Shown here one piece after another: positions 48,342-58,919 of a stretch of 64,000 nucleotides of DNA. Position numbers and translations under genes: made by a program. Below the pieces are notes generated by a model that was not told where the DNA came from, did not search any database, and saw nothing but the letters and a program-made list of their open reading frames with translations. The first letter of the stretch is position 1. Each line of letters opens with the position of its first letter. Source of the DNA: Chrysophaeum taylorii (lineage: Eukaryota > Sar > Pelagophyceae > Pelagomonadales > Pelagomonadaceae); assembly GCA_029834535.1 (NCBI GenBank), contig JAQMWT010000406.1:93437-157436 (forward strand), given 5' to 3'.

Positions 48342-49601
48342 TCATTCGCAGTCAAGGGTGGTCGTCGCGTCAGCGTCCCCCGGCGCAGGGGCCGCGGGGC
48401 TGCTGTTGTTGTTGCTGTTGATGTTATTGTCGACATCCCCAACGGGCTTCGTGCCTGGGGGCCAGGCGCCGAAGCAGATGGCTGGTGCGACGCGGCGCGC
48501 GGAGGGTGGAACGGGTCGCTTGCGCTTGCGGGCCCGGAACCGGGCGCGCCTGACTCTCCTCGCCTTGGATTCGACGTCGTCGAGTCGTTGGTTGATCTCG
48601 GGAGCGTCCAAGGGGATGATGGGCAGCGATACAGGGGTGGCGGCGACGGGGAGATAGTGCTTGGCGAAGACAGTTTTCTGGAGGTTGGTAATCTGATCGG
48701 TGTCGCGCAGCATCCGAAGCATGGTGCGCGAGGCGGGGGTGACGGCGCTCATGGCCCACGCCACCGTAGGCTTGGCATGAGTCACGGCGCGGGGAAAGCC
48801 CGGAGGTATGACGACGGTGTCTCCTGGCTTCAACTCGTAGACGTACTTGGGGCCGACAAGAGTTGGGGCTTGGTCGCGGAGCGCCGCATCAGCGAGGGCC
48901 GCAAAGTTTTGGACGAGGGGACGCCAAACCTGGACAGACATCGATCCCGAGAGGACGACGTACGTAATCGTACCGCAAAGAGGCTCTATTCTCGGCGGCT
49001 GATAGCCGGCCGGGTGGAGCACCAGAAGCTGCCTCGAATCGCAGTAGGCCCCGCACAATTCTACCGCAAACTCTGGCAAGCCCGAGATGGCCTTGCGGCG
49101 CTCGAGGCTCCCGCCCGCTCGATCGAGGATACTCCATAACTCGGTTCTATCGTCGATCCTGGCCAACAGACCGGCGCTCAAGTCCTCCGCGACCTCCTCG
49201 AGCGCGTACGATGAGCCATCGTACGAGTCGAACCTCACGTGGCCCAAATTCTTGTCGACCAGTCGCTTAGAAAACGCTAGAGCTCCTTCCTTGAAGTACT
49301 CGAGCAGCGGAGCGCTCGGTTCCAACGTATTCTTCACCACCACCGGCTCGATCTTCGTGCGGATCGCTTCCTCCTCCTCGTGATCGATCTCCGCCGCGAT
49401 CCGAACCGACAGCTTGGACAGCGCTTCGTCCTCCACTTCCTCTACTTCCTTGGATGTCTCCAGCCCCCACCCCTCCACCACCATGATGGCCGCACGGTAC
49501 GCCTGCTCGCGGACCCCCGCGCCCTCGATCTTCGCCAACACACCCAACATGTCGCGAGCAAGCGCGCTCTCGTCCGCTACTCCACCTTGTACCGTAGCCA
49601 T
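48342..49601 (-). CDS. Cupin/JmjC-like protein without the usual iron-binding triad
   Basis: A single exon encodes 419 aa from the ATG at 49601. After a helical N-terminus (about 120 aa), residues 165-300 look like a cupin_8/JmjC fold: LLVLHPAGYQPPRIEPLCGT, TYVVLSGSMSVQVWRPL, YVYELKPGDTVVIPPGFPRAV and AVTPAS. Where the family has HxD/E it reads PPRIEP, and the distal His position is AVTHAKP, so iron binding is doubtful. The C-terminus has a strongly basic stretch (RARFRARKRKRPV, possible nuclear signal) followed by an Asn/Ser/Ala tail. Cupin_8 proteins are often protein hydroxylases; this may be a non-catalytic relative. It lies next to another 2-oxoglutarate-oxygenase-like gene on the same strand. 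Confidence 0.65.
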   Translation of the reverse strand: MATVQGGVADESALARDMLGVLAKIEGAGVREQAYRAAIMVVEGWGLETSKEVEEVEDEALSKLSVRIAAEIDHEEEEAIRTKIEPVVVKNTLEPSAPLLEYFKEGALAFSKRLVDKNLGHVRFDSYDGSSYALEEVAEDLSAGLLARIDDRTELWSILDRAGGSLERRKAISGLPEFAVELCGAYCDSRQLLVLHPAGYQPPRIEPLCGTITYVVLSGSMSVQVWRPLVQNFAALADAALRDQAPTLVGPKYVYELKPGDTVVIPPGFPRAVTHAKPTVAWAMSAVTPASRTMLRMLRDTDQITNLQKTVFAKHYLPVAATPVSLPIIPLDAPEINQRLDDVESKARRVRRARFRARKRKRPVPPSARRVAPAICFGAWPPGTKPVGDVDNNINSNNNSSPAAPAPGDADATTTLDCE

Positions 49602-49830
49602 ATCGGCAGGGCAGCGGTGGTGGCGGTTAAAGTGTGGTCTTCTCCCTCACTCGATGGCTCGTTGAAGACCTCTCTCGGCGGGGGTTGGCACTATGCTACA
49701 AGCATCTAGGTGGGGAAGATGGTGGATACGCTTCGGCCGGCGGGCGGGCGGGCGGGCGAGCGGGCGTGCTCGAGGTGTGATGATGTGCGTAAGCGCTGCT
49801 GGTTGCTTGGGGTGGTGGTGTGTGCGTAGG

Positions 49831-49865
<35 letters not shown>

Positions 49866-50075
49866 GAGATGATGCTGTTTGCGTAGGCGCCGCTGTTGCT
49901 GCTCGAGATAATGGTGTGTGTGCGGGTGTACTCTGGCCTTACACGCTGCGCGTGCGAACTTGTTTGTTTTTTTCTGTTGATTTGAGCTTTTCCTTTCTAT
50001 CGTCTATTCTGCCTTTCTCCAAGGTGTCTTGAGCTCTGGGCAGAGTCTTCTCCTTCTTCTTGAGTCAAAAAGACG
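49602..50075. other. Spacer with GGGC and CTG repeats
   Basis: It contains (GGGC)n at about 49738-49766 and (CTG)n at about 49829-49863, between the cupin gene start and the 3' end of the nucleolin-like gene. No coding frame is credible. Confidence 0.6.
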
Positions 50076-53000
50076 CTAGAATTTGATCTTCTTGTTCGTA
50101 GCAGCGCCACGAGGAATGACGCCACTGGCTTTCTTGAGCGTCGACGCACCGCCGCGACCGTTCCGACCACCCCGGCCCCCGCGCCCCGCCCCCCGGCCTC
50201 CGCCGCCACCGCCACCGCCACGGCCTCTGCCACCACCGCCGACATCTTTCCGTTTGTTTGTGGCAAAGTCGCAGCGAATAGGCCGACCGAAGACATCGGT
50301 ACCACCTAGCGCGACAGCCTTGGTTGCGGCTTCTGCCGAATCGAAGTCGATGTGGCCAAAGCCCTTGAACTCGTTGGTGTCGCGGTCCATCGCAAAACGA
50401 ATCGACAGAATCTGACCGCAGTCCTGGAACGTGCTCCTGATAGTATCCTCGTCGACTTCCCAAGCAAGGTTACCGACAAAGATCGACGCGGTCTGCGACG
50501 TGTTCTCTTTGTCCGTCCGGGTTTGCTCTTTGTGATAAGCACCCTTTATAACCTTAATCCATCGACCCGAGTCGCCAAAGGTCTCGCCGTTCATGCCCAG
50601 CGCACTTTCGGCGGCGTCCAACGTCGCGAAGGTCACCAATGCCGTGCCAGATGACCGCCCGTCCGGCGCGAGGGGTTTCTCGATCTTCTCGATCTCGCCG
50701 CACGACGCGAAGAATTCCGAAATCTCCTCGTCGTAGCAGGACCAAGGTAGTCCCTGGCAGTACACCGTGCGGTCCACTTCGGCCGACTTGGCCTTCTTCG
50801 CTGCTCGGCCACTCGCCTCGTCAGCCTTTCTTTTGTTCGAAGGGCCATCATCCTTCTCTCCACCCTGACAACACAAAGTGGGCTAAAGTACGTCGCGATA
50901 AACACTCACTTTGTCGTCCTCGTCGCCGTCGTCGTCGTCGTCGTCCTACGATTTCGCACAAAAACCTCGGGAGACGACCACGAACGGACATGGACGCAGC
51001 TGACGATGCATCTTCATCATCCTGGGTCGTGGAACCTCGGATTAAGCGTCTGTCAACATGACGACGTGGACTCTGGTTTCTGACATCATCCTCATCATCC
51101 TCGTCGTAACCAGTAGTTGTCGGTGCCATCTCGGAAGCAACCTGCATACGCACGATCGGGAGGCTCTCGCGATAGGAACCTCGGCCAACCTTCTGCTCGT
51201 CTTCGTCATCGTCTTCTTCCTGCTTTCAAAGTTGGTGGGGGAAAGGTAGGGACTGGGACTCTGGTTTTACGTCATCATCAGAATCATCATCGTCAGAGAC
51301 ATCATCGTCATGAGCTTTGGATGCGACGACTGGTTTAGTTCCTCGTGCCTGTACGCAAGAGCGGCCCGCATCAGTCAACAAGGAAATTTATACGAGCGCA
51401 CAGGGGCCTCTTCCTCATCATCGTCATCATCGTCATCCGATGATGAGTCATCGTCATCGTCTTCCTCATCATAGGCGGCGTTGGATCCAACAGCGGATTT
51501 CATCGCCTGCGCGGAACGTACCATATCACTCGGGAACTCTATGTGCACGCACTGGGGTCTCCTCCTCATCGTCGTCATCAGAGTCATCAGAATCATCATC
51601 CTCGTCGTCATCATCGTCATCATCGTCATCATCATCATCGTCGTCAGCTGTGGCTACGACAGCCGGTTTTGTTGCCTGTGACTAAGTGTAAGCGAGACTG
51701 CCATCTCCGTCAGCAACTATGATCGACTTGACGCACTGGGGATTCTTCGTCGTCGTCGTCGTCATCAGACGATGAGTCATCGTCGCTATCATCGCCGTCG
51801 TCATCTTCCACTTTAGATGCGACAGCAGGCTTAGTTGTCTTTGCCTACGCAGATTGTGTGCCATATCAGACGGATCATTTTGGGCTTGAACTCACGGGGG
51901 ACTCCAATTCATCATCGTCGTCATCAGAATCGTCGTCGTCATCAGAATCATCGTCATCCTCTTCATCATCGGAGGCTGTGGCTGCGACCGTTGGTTTCGC
52001 TGCTTGTGCCTAAGCAACAGTTTCATCTCGGACGGGGCTATAATTGGTGTGGCAAACACACCGGGTTTTCATCCTCGTCCTCTTCGTCTTCAGACTCATC
52101 AGATGATGAGCCATCATCGTCATCTTTGGATGCGACAAGAGGTTTGATCGCTCGTGCCTATGATCCACAGGTCATGCGTGGACAAACCTGCGAACTCACG
52201 GGGGGTTTCCTGTCCTCATCGTCGTCGTCGTCATCATCATCAGAGTCGTCAGAATCAGAGTCGTCATCATCGCTCGCTACAGCCGCGCGGGCAGGCTTGG
52301 CAGCCTGTGCCTAAGCGAAGTGGCATTTCAGTCCCAGGTATGATGTGTTCCAACACACAGGGGCTTCTTCCTCGTCGTCAGACTCATCAGATGATGAGTC
52401 AGCATCATCATCATCTCCAGCTTTGGATGCAGCAACTGCTCGCACCTACACAATAGTGCCATTCGGTCTACAAACATAGAAGCCTGTGAACTGACAGGGG
52501 TTTTGATTTCCTCATCGCCATCATCATCAGAGTCGTCAGAATCATCGTCATCGCTGTTATCATCGTCAGCTTTGGCTGTGAGCACAGGCTTGGCTGCTTG
52601 TGCCTAAGTGAGAACCATCTCAGTCCGCAACCATGACGAGCTTGAACTTACCTGGGTCTTCTCGTCTTCGTCGCTATCATCATCATCATCGTCAGAAGAC
52701 GAGTCGTCGCCATCGTCGTCGTCCTCCTCCTCCACCTCTTCAGCCATAGTCGCAACAGCATGTTTGCTTGGTTGAGCCTACGCGATAGTCCAGATGCACA
52801 AACATGGGTACGAACTCACAGGGTTTGCCATTTCCACATCCTCATCATCGTCAGAATCATCGTCAGAATCGTCATCAGAATCGTCGTCGTCATCATCGCG
52901 AGCTGTGGCTGCCACAGCAGCTTTTGCCACTTGTGCCTAAGCGACAGTGCCATCACAGTCCGTGTTATTACGCGCTTGAACACACCGGGGGTTGCATCCT

Positions 53001-55197
53001 CATCATCGTCTTCAGACTCATCAGATGATGAGCCAGCATCGTCGTCATCCTCATCTTTAACTTTGGGTGCGACAGCAGATTTGGTCGCTTGTGCCTGCGC
53101 AAGATTTTCCAGAAAGTCAACAATTATAGAAACCAGTGACTCACAGTAGTTTTCATTTCCTCATCGCCATCATCATCATCAGAGTCTTCAGAATCATCAT
53201 CATCGTCGTCTTCATCGTCAGCTGTGGTTGCTAGAGCAGGCTTGGTTGTTTGTGCCTAAGCGACAGTGTCAAAAAACTTGCAACTATGGCGGGTTTTGAA
53301 ACACAGGGGGGGTTACCTCCTCATCATCGTCAGATTCATCAGATGATGAACCCTCCTCATCGTCATCCTCATCTTCAACTTTGGATGCGACAGCAGCTTT
53401 GGTCGCTTGTGCCTACGCGAGAGTGCTAGATCAATCGTCAAACATCGAAACCTGTCAACTCACAGCGTCTTCCATGCTTTCGTCATCGTCAGAGTCGTCA
53501 GAGTCGTCTGAGTCGTCAGAATCGTCGTCATCATCGTCAGCTTTTGATGCGGCGGCGGGCTGGGTTGCTTTTACCTACGCGAATGTTTCATACTTCAGAA
53601 GGCATACTTGGAGTGAACACACAGGGGCTTCCTCCTCATCGTCATCGTCGTCATCATCATCAGAATCATCGTTGTCAGCTTTGGAGGCAACAGCAGATGT
53701 GGTCGCTTGTGCCTACGCGAAAGTGTGAGGTCAGTCCACAAAATGTGCTTGTAACTTACAAGGGCTTCCTTCTCTTCATCATCATCGTCATCATCACTAT
53801 CAGATGACGAGTCGTCAGAATCATCATCGTCCTCATCATCATTGCCGTTATCTCCTTTGGATAAAACAGAAGGCTTCATGGCTTGTGCCTATGCGAATGC
53901 GTCACATCGGTGGGCACACTATGAATATGAACACACCTGGGTCTCCTCTTCATCGTCATCGTCATCAGAGTCATCATCGTCGTCGTCGTCGTCATCCTCT
54001 GACATGGTCTTAGGGTTGCTCGTTGCAACCTGCGTCACCTCAGGTCACGAAAGGAAGAACGTTTTTCGCCTCCATACTCTGATAATCAACCTTTTTCTTA
54101 TTTCTGTCATCGTCGGTGTCATCGTCGTCGTCATCATCATCCTAAAGGGAGAGCGTCGACATTGGAGAAGACACACCAAGGGTACCCACATCGTCATCAT
54201 CATCGTCGTCGTCGTCGTCCGCTGCTGTGGCTGTTTTTGGTTGCGGCTTGAGTGGCGGAGCGAATAAAAGTGGCCCCTGCAAGTGGAGATGGGAGCGCAA
54301 TCAAGTGCATTAGAGTCACATCATCATCGTCATCATCGTCATCATCGTCATCATCGTCATCATCGTCGTCCTCGCTGTCCTGCCCAAAAACCGTAAGCGT
54401 ACGCAACCCATATGGTGCCAGTGACCAAGCTCACCGTGTCGTTGGGACCAGCCCGAACCGGCTTTGTTGGGGTTGCCGCAGCCGCTGAACCCTAATAAAA
54501 AGCGTCAAATGGACACGTCAAGAAGTTTGGGCGCAGGTGATCGCACATCGTCGTCGTCGTCATCGTCGTCGTCGTCATCATCGTCGTCGTCGTCATCATC
54601 GTCGTCGTCGTCGTCGTCTTTTGCAGCAGGCTTGCTGTGCGTGGTTGCTCTCACATTACTAACAACCTTGTTGTGGTCGTCCTGCCGCGACGACGGTCGT
54701 ATAATCCTCTCGCAGGCGCAGTTCCTACCTCGTCTTCGCTGTCGTCGCTCTCATCATCGCTTTCAGCACTGGCAGCGGCGCGGACAAGAGCTACGACCGC
54801 CTGCGAACAGCGCAGAGATTACGTCGGAGAGAGAAGAGCCGCTGCAAGCGCTGGAGTGGACTCCCTTGTCCTGCGGCACGCGAGTTAACTGGCAACAAGC
54901 GGAGCTAGACACCGGGGTGTTGACTTTGTCATCGGCTTCGTTCGTCTTCTTCTTTTTGGCACCCTCGCGTTTCTTGGCATGCTCGGCCGCGCGCGGAGCT
55001 CCGCGCTTCTTTGCACCAGGGTCCTCCGTCTTAAGCTGAATGAGGGGGCCCGGGAGGGTCTCCTGCTTCGGAGGTTTCGGGTTCTTGAGCGCCTCCTTCT
55101 TGACCGCTTTGGGGCCGTCGGATGGCTTGCCCTTAGCGAGCGTCGGCTTGCTCGCGACCTTGGACGACGCCTTGCTTGACCGTACGCTTTTGCCCAT
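50076..55197 (-). CDS. Nucleolin-like protein: Lys-rich N-terminus, exon-encoded acidic repeats, two RRMs and an RGG tail (27 exons)
   Basis: The ATG is at 55197. Exons (high to low) are 54913-55197, 54729-54800, 54547-54630, 54320-54379, 54190-54246, 53937-54038, 53760-53888, 53623-53712, 53464-53574, 53305-53412, 53145-53255, 52984-53094, 52820-52936, 52652-52777, 52496-52603, 52359-52445, 52200-52310, 52062-52157, 51896-52009, 51737-51844, 51553-51681, 51402-51506, 51271-51348, 51190-51222, 51085-51141, 50910-50945 and 50076-50864. All are multiples of three and join in phase 0 (1,137 aa). Exon 1 is Lys-rich and ends KVNTP. Repeat exons read like AQATKPAVAA followed by Asp/Ser runs and EETP. 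The last exon has RRM1 (TVYCQGLPW, GTALVTF), RRM2 (SIFVGNLAW, GFGHIDF) and a Gly/Arg tail. Nucleolin relatives act in the nucleolus in rRNA transcription and ribosome assembly; the Asp/Ser runs are typical CK2 sites. A few boundaries (exons 5, 10, 12, 25) are less certain. Confidence 0.85.
51271..54038 (-). repeat. Tandem array of about 18 homologous exon-intron units in the nucleolin-like gene
   Basis: Each unit is an exon of about 78-129 nt starting after CTTAG or CGTAG with GCACAAGC(A/G)ACC-like sequence, an Asp/Ser-coding core, and an end near ACCCC(T/G) before GTGAGTTC or GTGTGTTC. Introns are 42-55 nt. Introns resemble each other too, so exon and intron were duplicated together. Confidence 0.85.
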
Positions 55198-55624
55198 CGT
55201 GACCGCGATCGGTTATGACTGCGCGAGTCGGTACACTCCTGCGCGCGCGGTGGAAACGCACCGGGGAGCGAGATACTGGCGGTGGCCGTCGGCGTCGCAC
55301 ACAGCAGCGAAGGGTCAACACACAAGAAACCCTTAAGTGCACGCACACTCAAAAACCCTCCCCAAAAACCCTTAACGCCCGCCGCACCACCTCAGCAGTC
55401 GACCCTCAAAAACCCGTCTCCTGTTTTACAAGGGGGGTTCGATACGATACCGTTGTACGTATGGAAGCCCCCCGTATCGAGTCGAGTCGAGTCGAGTCGA
55501 GCGATAGTCACTGAAGCCGAGGGTGAGCGAACGAAGGTGAGACGGTAGCCGTCGGGGTCAGTAAAGGAGACGGCACTCTGCGGTAGCTCGGCGGCAAAGA
55601 ATGGGTCGTCGTCCGGCGCGGCCA
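55198..55624. other. Intergenic spacer upstream of the nucleolin-like gene
   Basis: It includes short repeats of the type AAACCCTTAA and AAAAACCC (about 55325-55420) and a GAGTC tandem at 55477-55501. It serves as the promoter side of the nucleolin-like gene and the 3' flank of the VOC gene. No gene is seen. Confidence 0.5.
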
Positions 55625-55627
55625 AAG

Positions 55628-56401
55628 TCAAGCTGCGTAGATGTCGCCGACGTCGGGAGGCGAGGCGGTCTTTCTTGAGCCGCGGTTGAAGGGGAAAGAT
55701 CGCGGTGGAGGATCCGGCGAGTTGGGGAGGAGGAGGAGGCCGAAGGTGTCGTCGCAATAGGCCAGGAAGACGCTTCCGGGCGGGGGGTTGGGATCAAAGG
55801 GAGAATCGTAGTCGGTGGGTGGTCTCGCGCGCGGGTAGGTCGCGCGGTGGAAACCGAGCGTGGCGGTGTAGAACTGCTCCGCTCGCGCCACGTCCTGGAC
55901 CCTGAGCGCGACATACATAGAGCGATCTCTGACCTCGTCTCCGACGAGGAGTCTGACGGGGATGCCGCCCGGCGCGATGACGTTGACGTTGCCGTAGGCT
56001 TCAACGATCGTGCCGCCGTAGCCAATGAGTTTTGATGCGCGGATGAAGGGCATGGCGAACTGCACGTAAGCGAGTCCGTCGCCGGGCGCGTCGCCGGACC
56101 GGATCGGAAGCGCACCCCGAAGTGCGCCCCGTCCTCGTCAAACGATGAGATTCCCGGAACAAAGTCGCGCGGTTGGTCGAGCTGCGTCGGACCGTAGGCG
56201 ACCAAAGTGCCAGCCGCGGATTTGGATGCGACGTGCATGTCCAGCGCCTTGGTGAAGAAAGTGACGGTTTCGTCGGGATCGGGAACCTCGAAAACGAGTT
56301 CGCGCGGCAGCCGTTTGCAACCCGCCGTGTATCTCGAGGTCTCCCATGGGAAAGGCGGCAGTCGACGCGAGCAGCGACCGCCGCGTCACTTCTGTCTGCA
56401 A
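55628..56401 (-). pseudogene. Glyoxalase I/VOC-family protein with two VOC repeats, frame-broken
   Basis: Three frames contain consecutive parts: TEVTRRSLLASTAAFP with a twin-Arg start (about 56396-56330); then LPRELVFEVPDPDETVTFF, GTLVAYGPTQLDQPRDFVPG and DEDGAHFGVRFRSG (about 56310-56090); then DAPGDGLAYVQFAMPF, MYVALRVQDVARAEQFYTATLGF and FGLLLLP (about 56090-55628). Changes of frame occur near 56310 and 56095. Neither junction shows an obvious intron. VOC proteins detoxify methylglyoxal or act as dioxygenases; here the active-site residues are not assigned. The RRSLLA stretch could be a Tat-type or transit signal. Sequencing indels, unrecognised introns or gene decay would all explain the breaks. 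Confidence 0.55.
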
Positions 56402-56674
56402 CGCAGATACACGTGATTACCAACGAGTTCATCTTCGGAATAGGGTAAGGGAGTCAACTCGAAAGTGGTGCAGCAGGGATCAGAGCGCAAAGGTGTAAAC
56501 TCAAGGGTTAAGGGCAGAGCGGGGGCTTGGGATTCGAAGGAACCTAACCTAAAGGGTAAGGTATAAGGAGAGAGGGTAAGAGATCTTTACTGGGTAGGGG
56601 TTAGTATCGTGACTTTTTGGCGACCTTGGAAGGTATGGAAGGAATGGTGCGACTCGCCGTGACGATGCCGCAGG
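56402..56674. other. Divergent spacer between the VOC gene and eL22
   Basis: About 270 bp rich in GGGTAAGG-like repeats (56500-56600). It should hold the eL22 promoter; no element is assigned. Confidence 0.5.
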
Positions 56675-57077
56675 ATGCCTGCCGCCAAGCCCACCTCCAA
56701 GACCGGCAAGAAGAAGCAAGTCAAGTTCATCATCGACTGCTGGCAGTAAGTCGATGAAGCTTGTGGACGAAGTGAGCGCGCGACGCAGACCGGTCGAGGA
56801 CTCCGTGTTGGATGTCGACACCTTCGAAAAGTTCCTCAAGGACGCGATCAAGGTCGCCGGCAAAGCTGGCAACTTGGGCGACGCCGTGAGCGTCTCGATG
56901 GAGAAGACTAAGGTCGTCGTCAGCGCTGAGCTTCCCTTCTCGAAACGGTACCTCAAGTACCTCACCAAGAAGTACTTGAAAAAGCAACAACTACGGGACT
57001 ACTTGCACGTCATCGCGACAAACAAGTCGACCTACGAGATGCGTTATTTCAACATCAACAGCAAGAGAACGAAGTAA
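56675..57077 (+). CDS. RPL22: 60S ribosomal protein eL22, two exons
   Basis: Exons 56675-56745 and 56789-57077 encode 119 aa, the normal family size. Exon 1 supplies [18 protein letters not shown] and DCWQ; exon 2 continues [31 protein letters not shown], the near-invariant [17 protein letters not shown] and [19 protein letters not shown]. eL22 binds 28S rRNA on the large subunit. The ATG at 56675 was chosen over one at 56664 because only it is in frame with the conserved protein. The intron position just before PVED restores the family sequence exactly. Confidence 0.95.
56746..56788 (+). other. Intron of the eL22 gene (43 nt)
   Basis: The donor is TGGCA|GTAAGTCG and the acceptor CGACGCAG|ACCGG. 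It is among the shortest introns in the window. Confidence 0.92.
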
Positions 57078-57311
57078 TTAGAACACCGATAATAATGTTC
57101 GTTGGAAGGCTGCCGCGCCGCAAGCGCACGCGATACATCGCCCTTTCGTGCAAGGAAGGAAGGAAGGATGGAAGGAAGGGAAGGAAGGAACTATGCTCTC
57201 GCAACACGACGACGACGACGACGACGACGACGTGATATACAATGACGCTACCGCTCGGAACCCACTTACACTTACCCTTCGTCCAAAGAATTCGCCTAAC
57301 GCCGAAAAAAA
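57078..57311. other. Spacer with GGAA and GAC repeats
   Basis: A GGAAGGAAGG tract (about 57153-57190) and (GAC)n (about 57207-57230) lie between eL22 and the next gene. No coding frame is credible. Confidence 0.6.
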
Positions 57312-58144
57312 ATGGCCATCGAGGAGGAGGAGGGGCGCGCACCGCGGTTCACGAACCGGCGAGGGCTCGGGGCTCGGCGCGGTTGGGACGTACGCATGGG
57401 CGACGATGAGGACGAGTCCGATCTCGTCGCCCTCGGCGCGTCGGGTCGTCGTTGTCGGCGTCGTGGCACATCATCGAGTCGAGCGCGGACGAGCGGATGC
57501 TCGGGGCCATCGCGACGAGGCTCGATGGCGGCACGGCGACAATCGAAGCGGTGCTGGTGGAGTCCCGCGCCCCCCCGGACGTCGCGTCGGCGCTGTTGTC
57601 GTGCGCCGAGGCAGCCGCGCGGAGCCTGGGCGCGACTACGTGCCGCGCCCAGGTTCCGCGCGGCGACACGGCCGCGCTCCTCGCGCGCGCTGGCTACGCG
57701 GCCGTCGACGGTGCCGTCGAGAAGAGTCTTGTTGGAGCGCCCCCAGTCGTCGAGGACGCGCCGGCGGACCCCTTGATCGCGTCTCTCGACCTGGCCGCAT
57801 CGCTCAAGGAGATGGCGGGCGCCATCGTCGACTATCCCCGACCGCGACGACAACCGCCCGACGATCCCGAGACCTCACTCGAGGATCTCGTTGGGTCGCT
57901 CCTCAGCAAGCTCAAGACCGACGAAGGTCGTCTCGAGTTTCACCGCCTTGCCGCCAAACAGGCACGCGAGCGCCCCACTGTAGAAACCGAAGAGGCGCGC
58001 CGTGCGCCTCGCGCATTCGTCCAGCGCCCCCCCGAGGAGGCCGCGCCAACGACCACCGCCACGACCACCACCATCGGCGATGCGCACGCCGTTGCCGAGC
58101 TCTTCTGCGCCGACGGCCGCTTCGCGCGCACCGCCACCAACTAG
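57312..58144 (+). CDS. GNAT acetyltransferase-like protein, N-terminus unresolved
   Basis: The frame 57452-58144 (about 230 codons) begins without an ATG. It reads WHIIESSADERMLGAIATRL, TATIEAVLVES, DVASALLSCAEAAARSLGA and AALLARAGYAAVDGAVEKSLV, which follow the strand-helix pattern of a GNAT fold although the glycine-rich acetyl-CoA loop is poorly kept. A long acidic/basic helical tail follows (EDLVGSLLSKLKTDEGRLEF) and a Thr-rich end. A good ATG at 57312 (MAIEEEEGR) opens another frame; an unrecognised intron or indel between 57390 and 57450 would join them. The substrate is unknown. Confidence 0.5.
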
Positions 58145-58214
58145 ATAGTACGAGGATATCCCTCCCCCCATCTACTCCATATCCCGTTTGAAACTAGCTT
58201 GAAGAGCCGAAGGA

Positions 58215-58919
58215 ATGAGCTTGCTGTTCAACACGGGTGACGCCGCGCTCGACGCGGCGCTTGCGAATTCGCTGACGGGGCGGGCAATTCCTCCTGCGGA
58301 GACGCTTGTCGAGCAGGCGGCACTGGCCGCCTCAGCGCAACCCGAAGAAGCCATCGCGACGCTGCGCACGGTCCTCAGGAACTTTTGCGACGAGCCGGCA
58401 AACCCCAAGTATCGACGGCTACGGCTGGAGAAGCCCATCGTCGCGAGACTCTGGGAGAGCGAGGTGTGCCGCGCAGTGCTTGAGTCCGTTGGCTGGGGCG
58501 AAACGAGAGACACCAACGGAGACCGCGTCTTGGCACTGGGCGGAGACCCCTCGCTCTCCGAGACCGCGCTTCGAATCCTCGAACCGCCTTCCGCCAGATC
58601 CCCCTCTGGCACCTGCGCGGTGTGCTACCGGGCTGTCTCCCAGTACTATCCACCCCCGCGCGGCGCGTTTTTCCGACGAGCGCGATCGCCAAATGAAGGC
58701 GTCGTGTGTACGACGTGCCCGCCCGGCGCCTACACCTTGTGTGGCCGCTGCTACAACCATGGCGACTTCGGTAGCCACGATGCGTCGCATACCTTTGCAC
58801 CGATGGGCTGGGAGGAGGCCTCTGCGATGGGCTTTCGGCGGCGACAAGCCGGGGCCCGCCCAAGCGACCCCGACCTCACCCTGGACGCGCTTCACGGCCG
58901 ACGAGGTCCTTGGGGTTAG
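58215..58919 (+). CDS. PUB domain plus ZZ-type zinc-finger protein
   Basis: A single exon encodes 234 aa. Residues 30-115 match a PUB domain (AIATLRTVLRNFCDEPANPK, YRRLRLEKP, VLESVGW), which in PNGase, HOIP and UBXN6 binds the C-terminus of p97/VCP. Residues 138-195 match a ZZ finger: CAVC, CTTC, LCGRCYNHGDF and HDASHTF provide the Cys and His ligands. Together they suggest a ubiquitin/p97-linked adaptor. A PUB-ZZ combination this short is uncommon. The gene follows the GNAT-like gene on the same strand at 70 bp. Confidence 0.8.
   Translation: MSLLFNTGDAALDAALANSLTGRAIPPAETLVEQAALAASAQPEEAIATLRTVLRNFCDEPANPKYRRLRLEKPIVARLWESEVCRAVLESVGWGETRDTNGDRVLALGGDPSLSETALRILEPPSARSPSGTCAVCYRAVSQYYPPPRGAFFRRARSPNEGVVCTTCPPGAYTLCGRCYNHGDFGSHDASHTFAPMGWEEASAMGFRRRQAGARPSDPDLTLDALHGRRGPWG

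Noticed and set aside
51370-54010. CRISPR-like array impression from evenly spaced repeats
   Set aside because: The repeats are degenerate exon-intron units with splice sites in a eukaryotic gene, not identical direct repeats with unique spacers.
51375-54406. Many short plus- and minus-strand frames rich in Ser, Asp or Met runs
   Set aside because: They are frames through the Asp/Ser-coding repeat exons of the nucleolin-like gene; only the phase-0 spliced reading gives a consistent protein.
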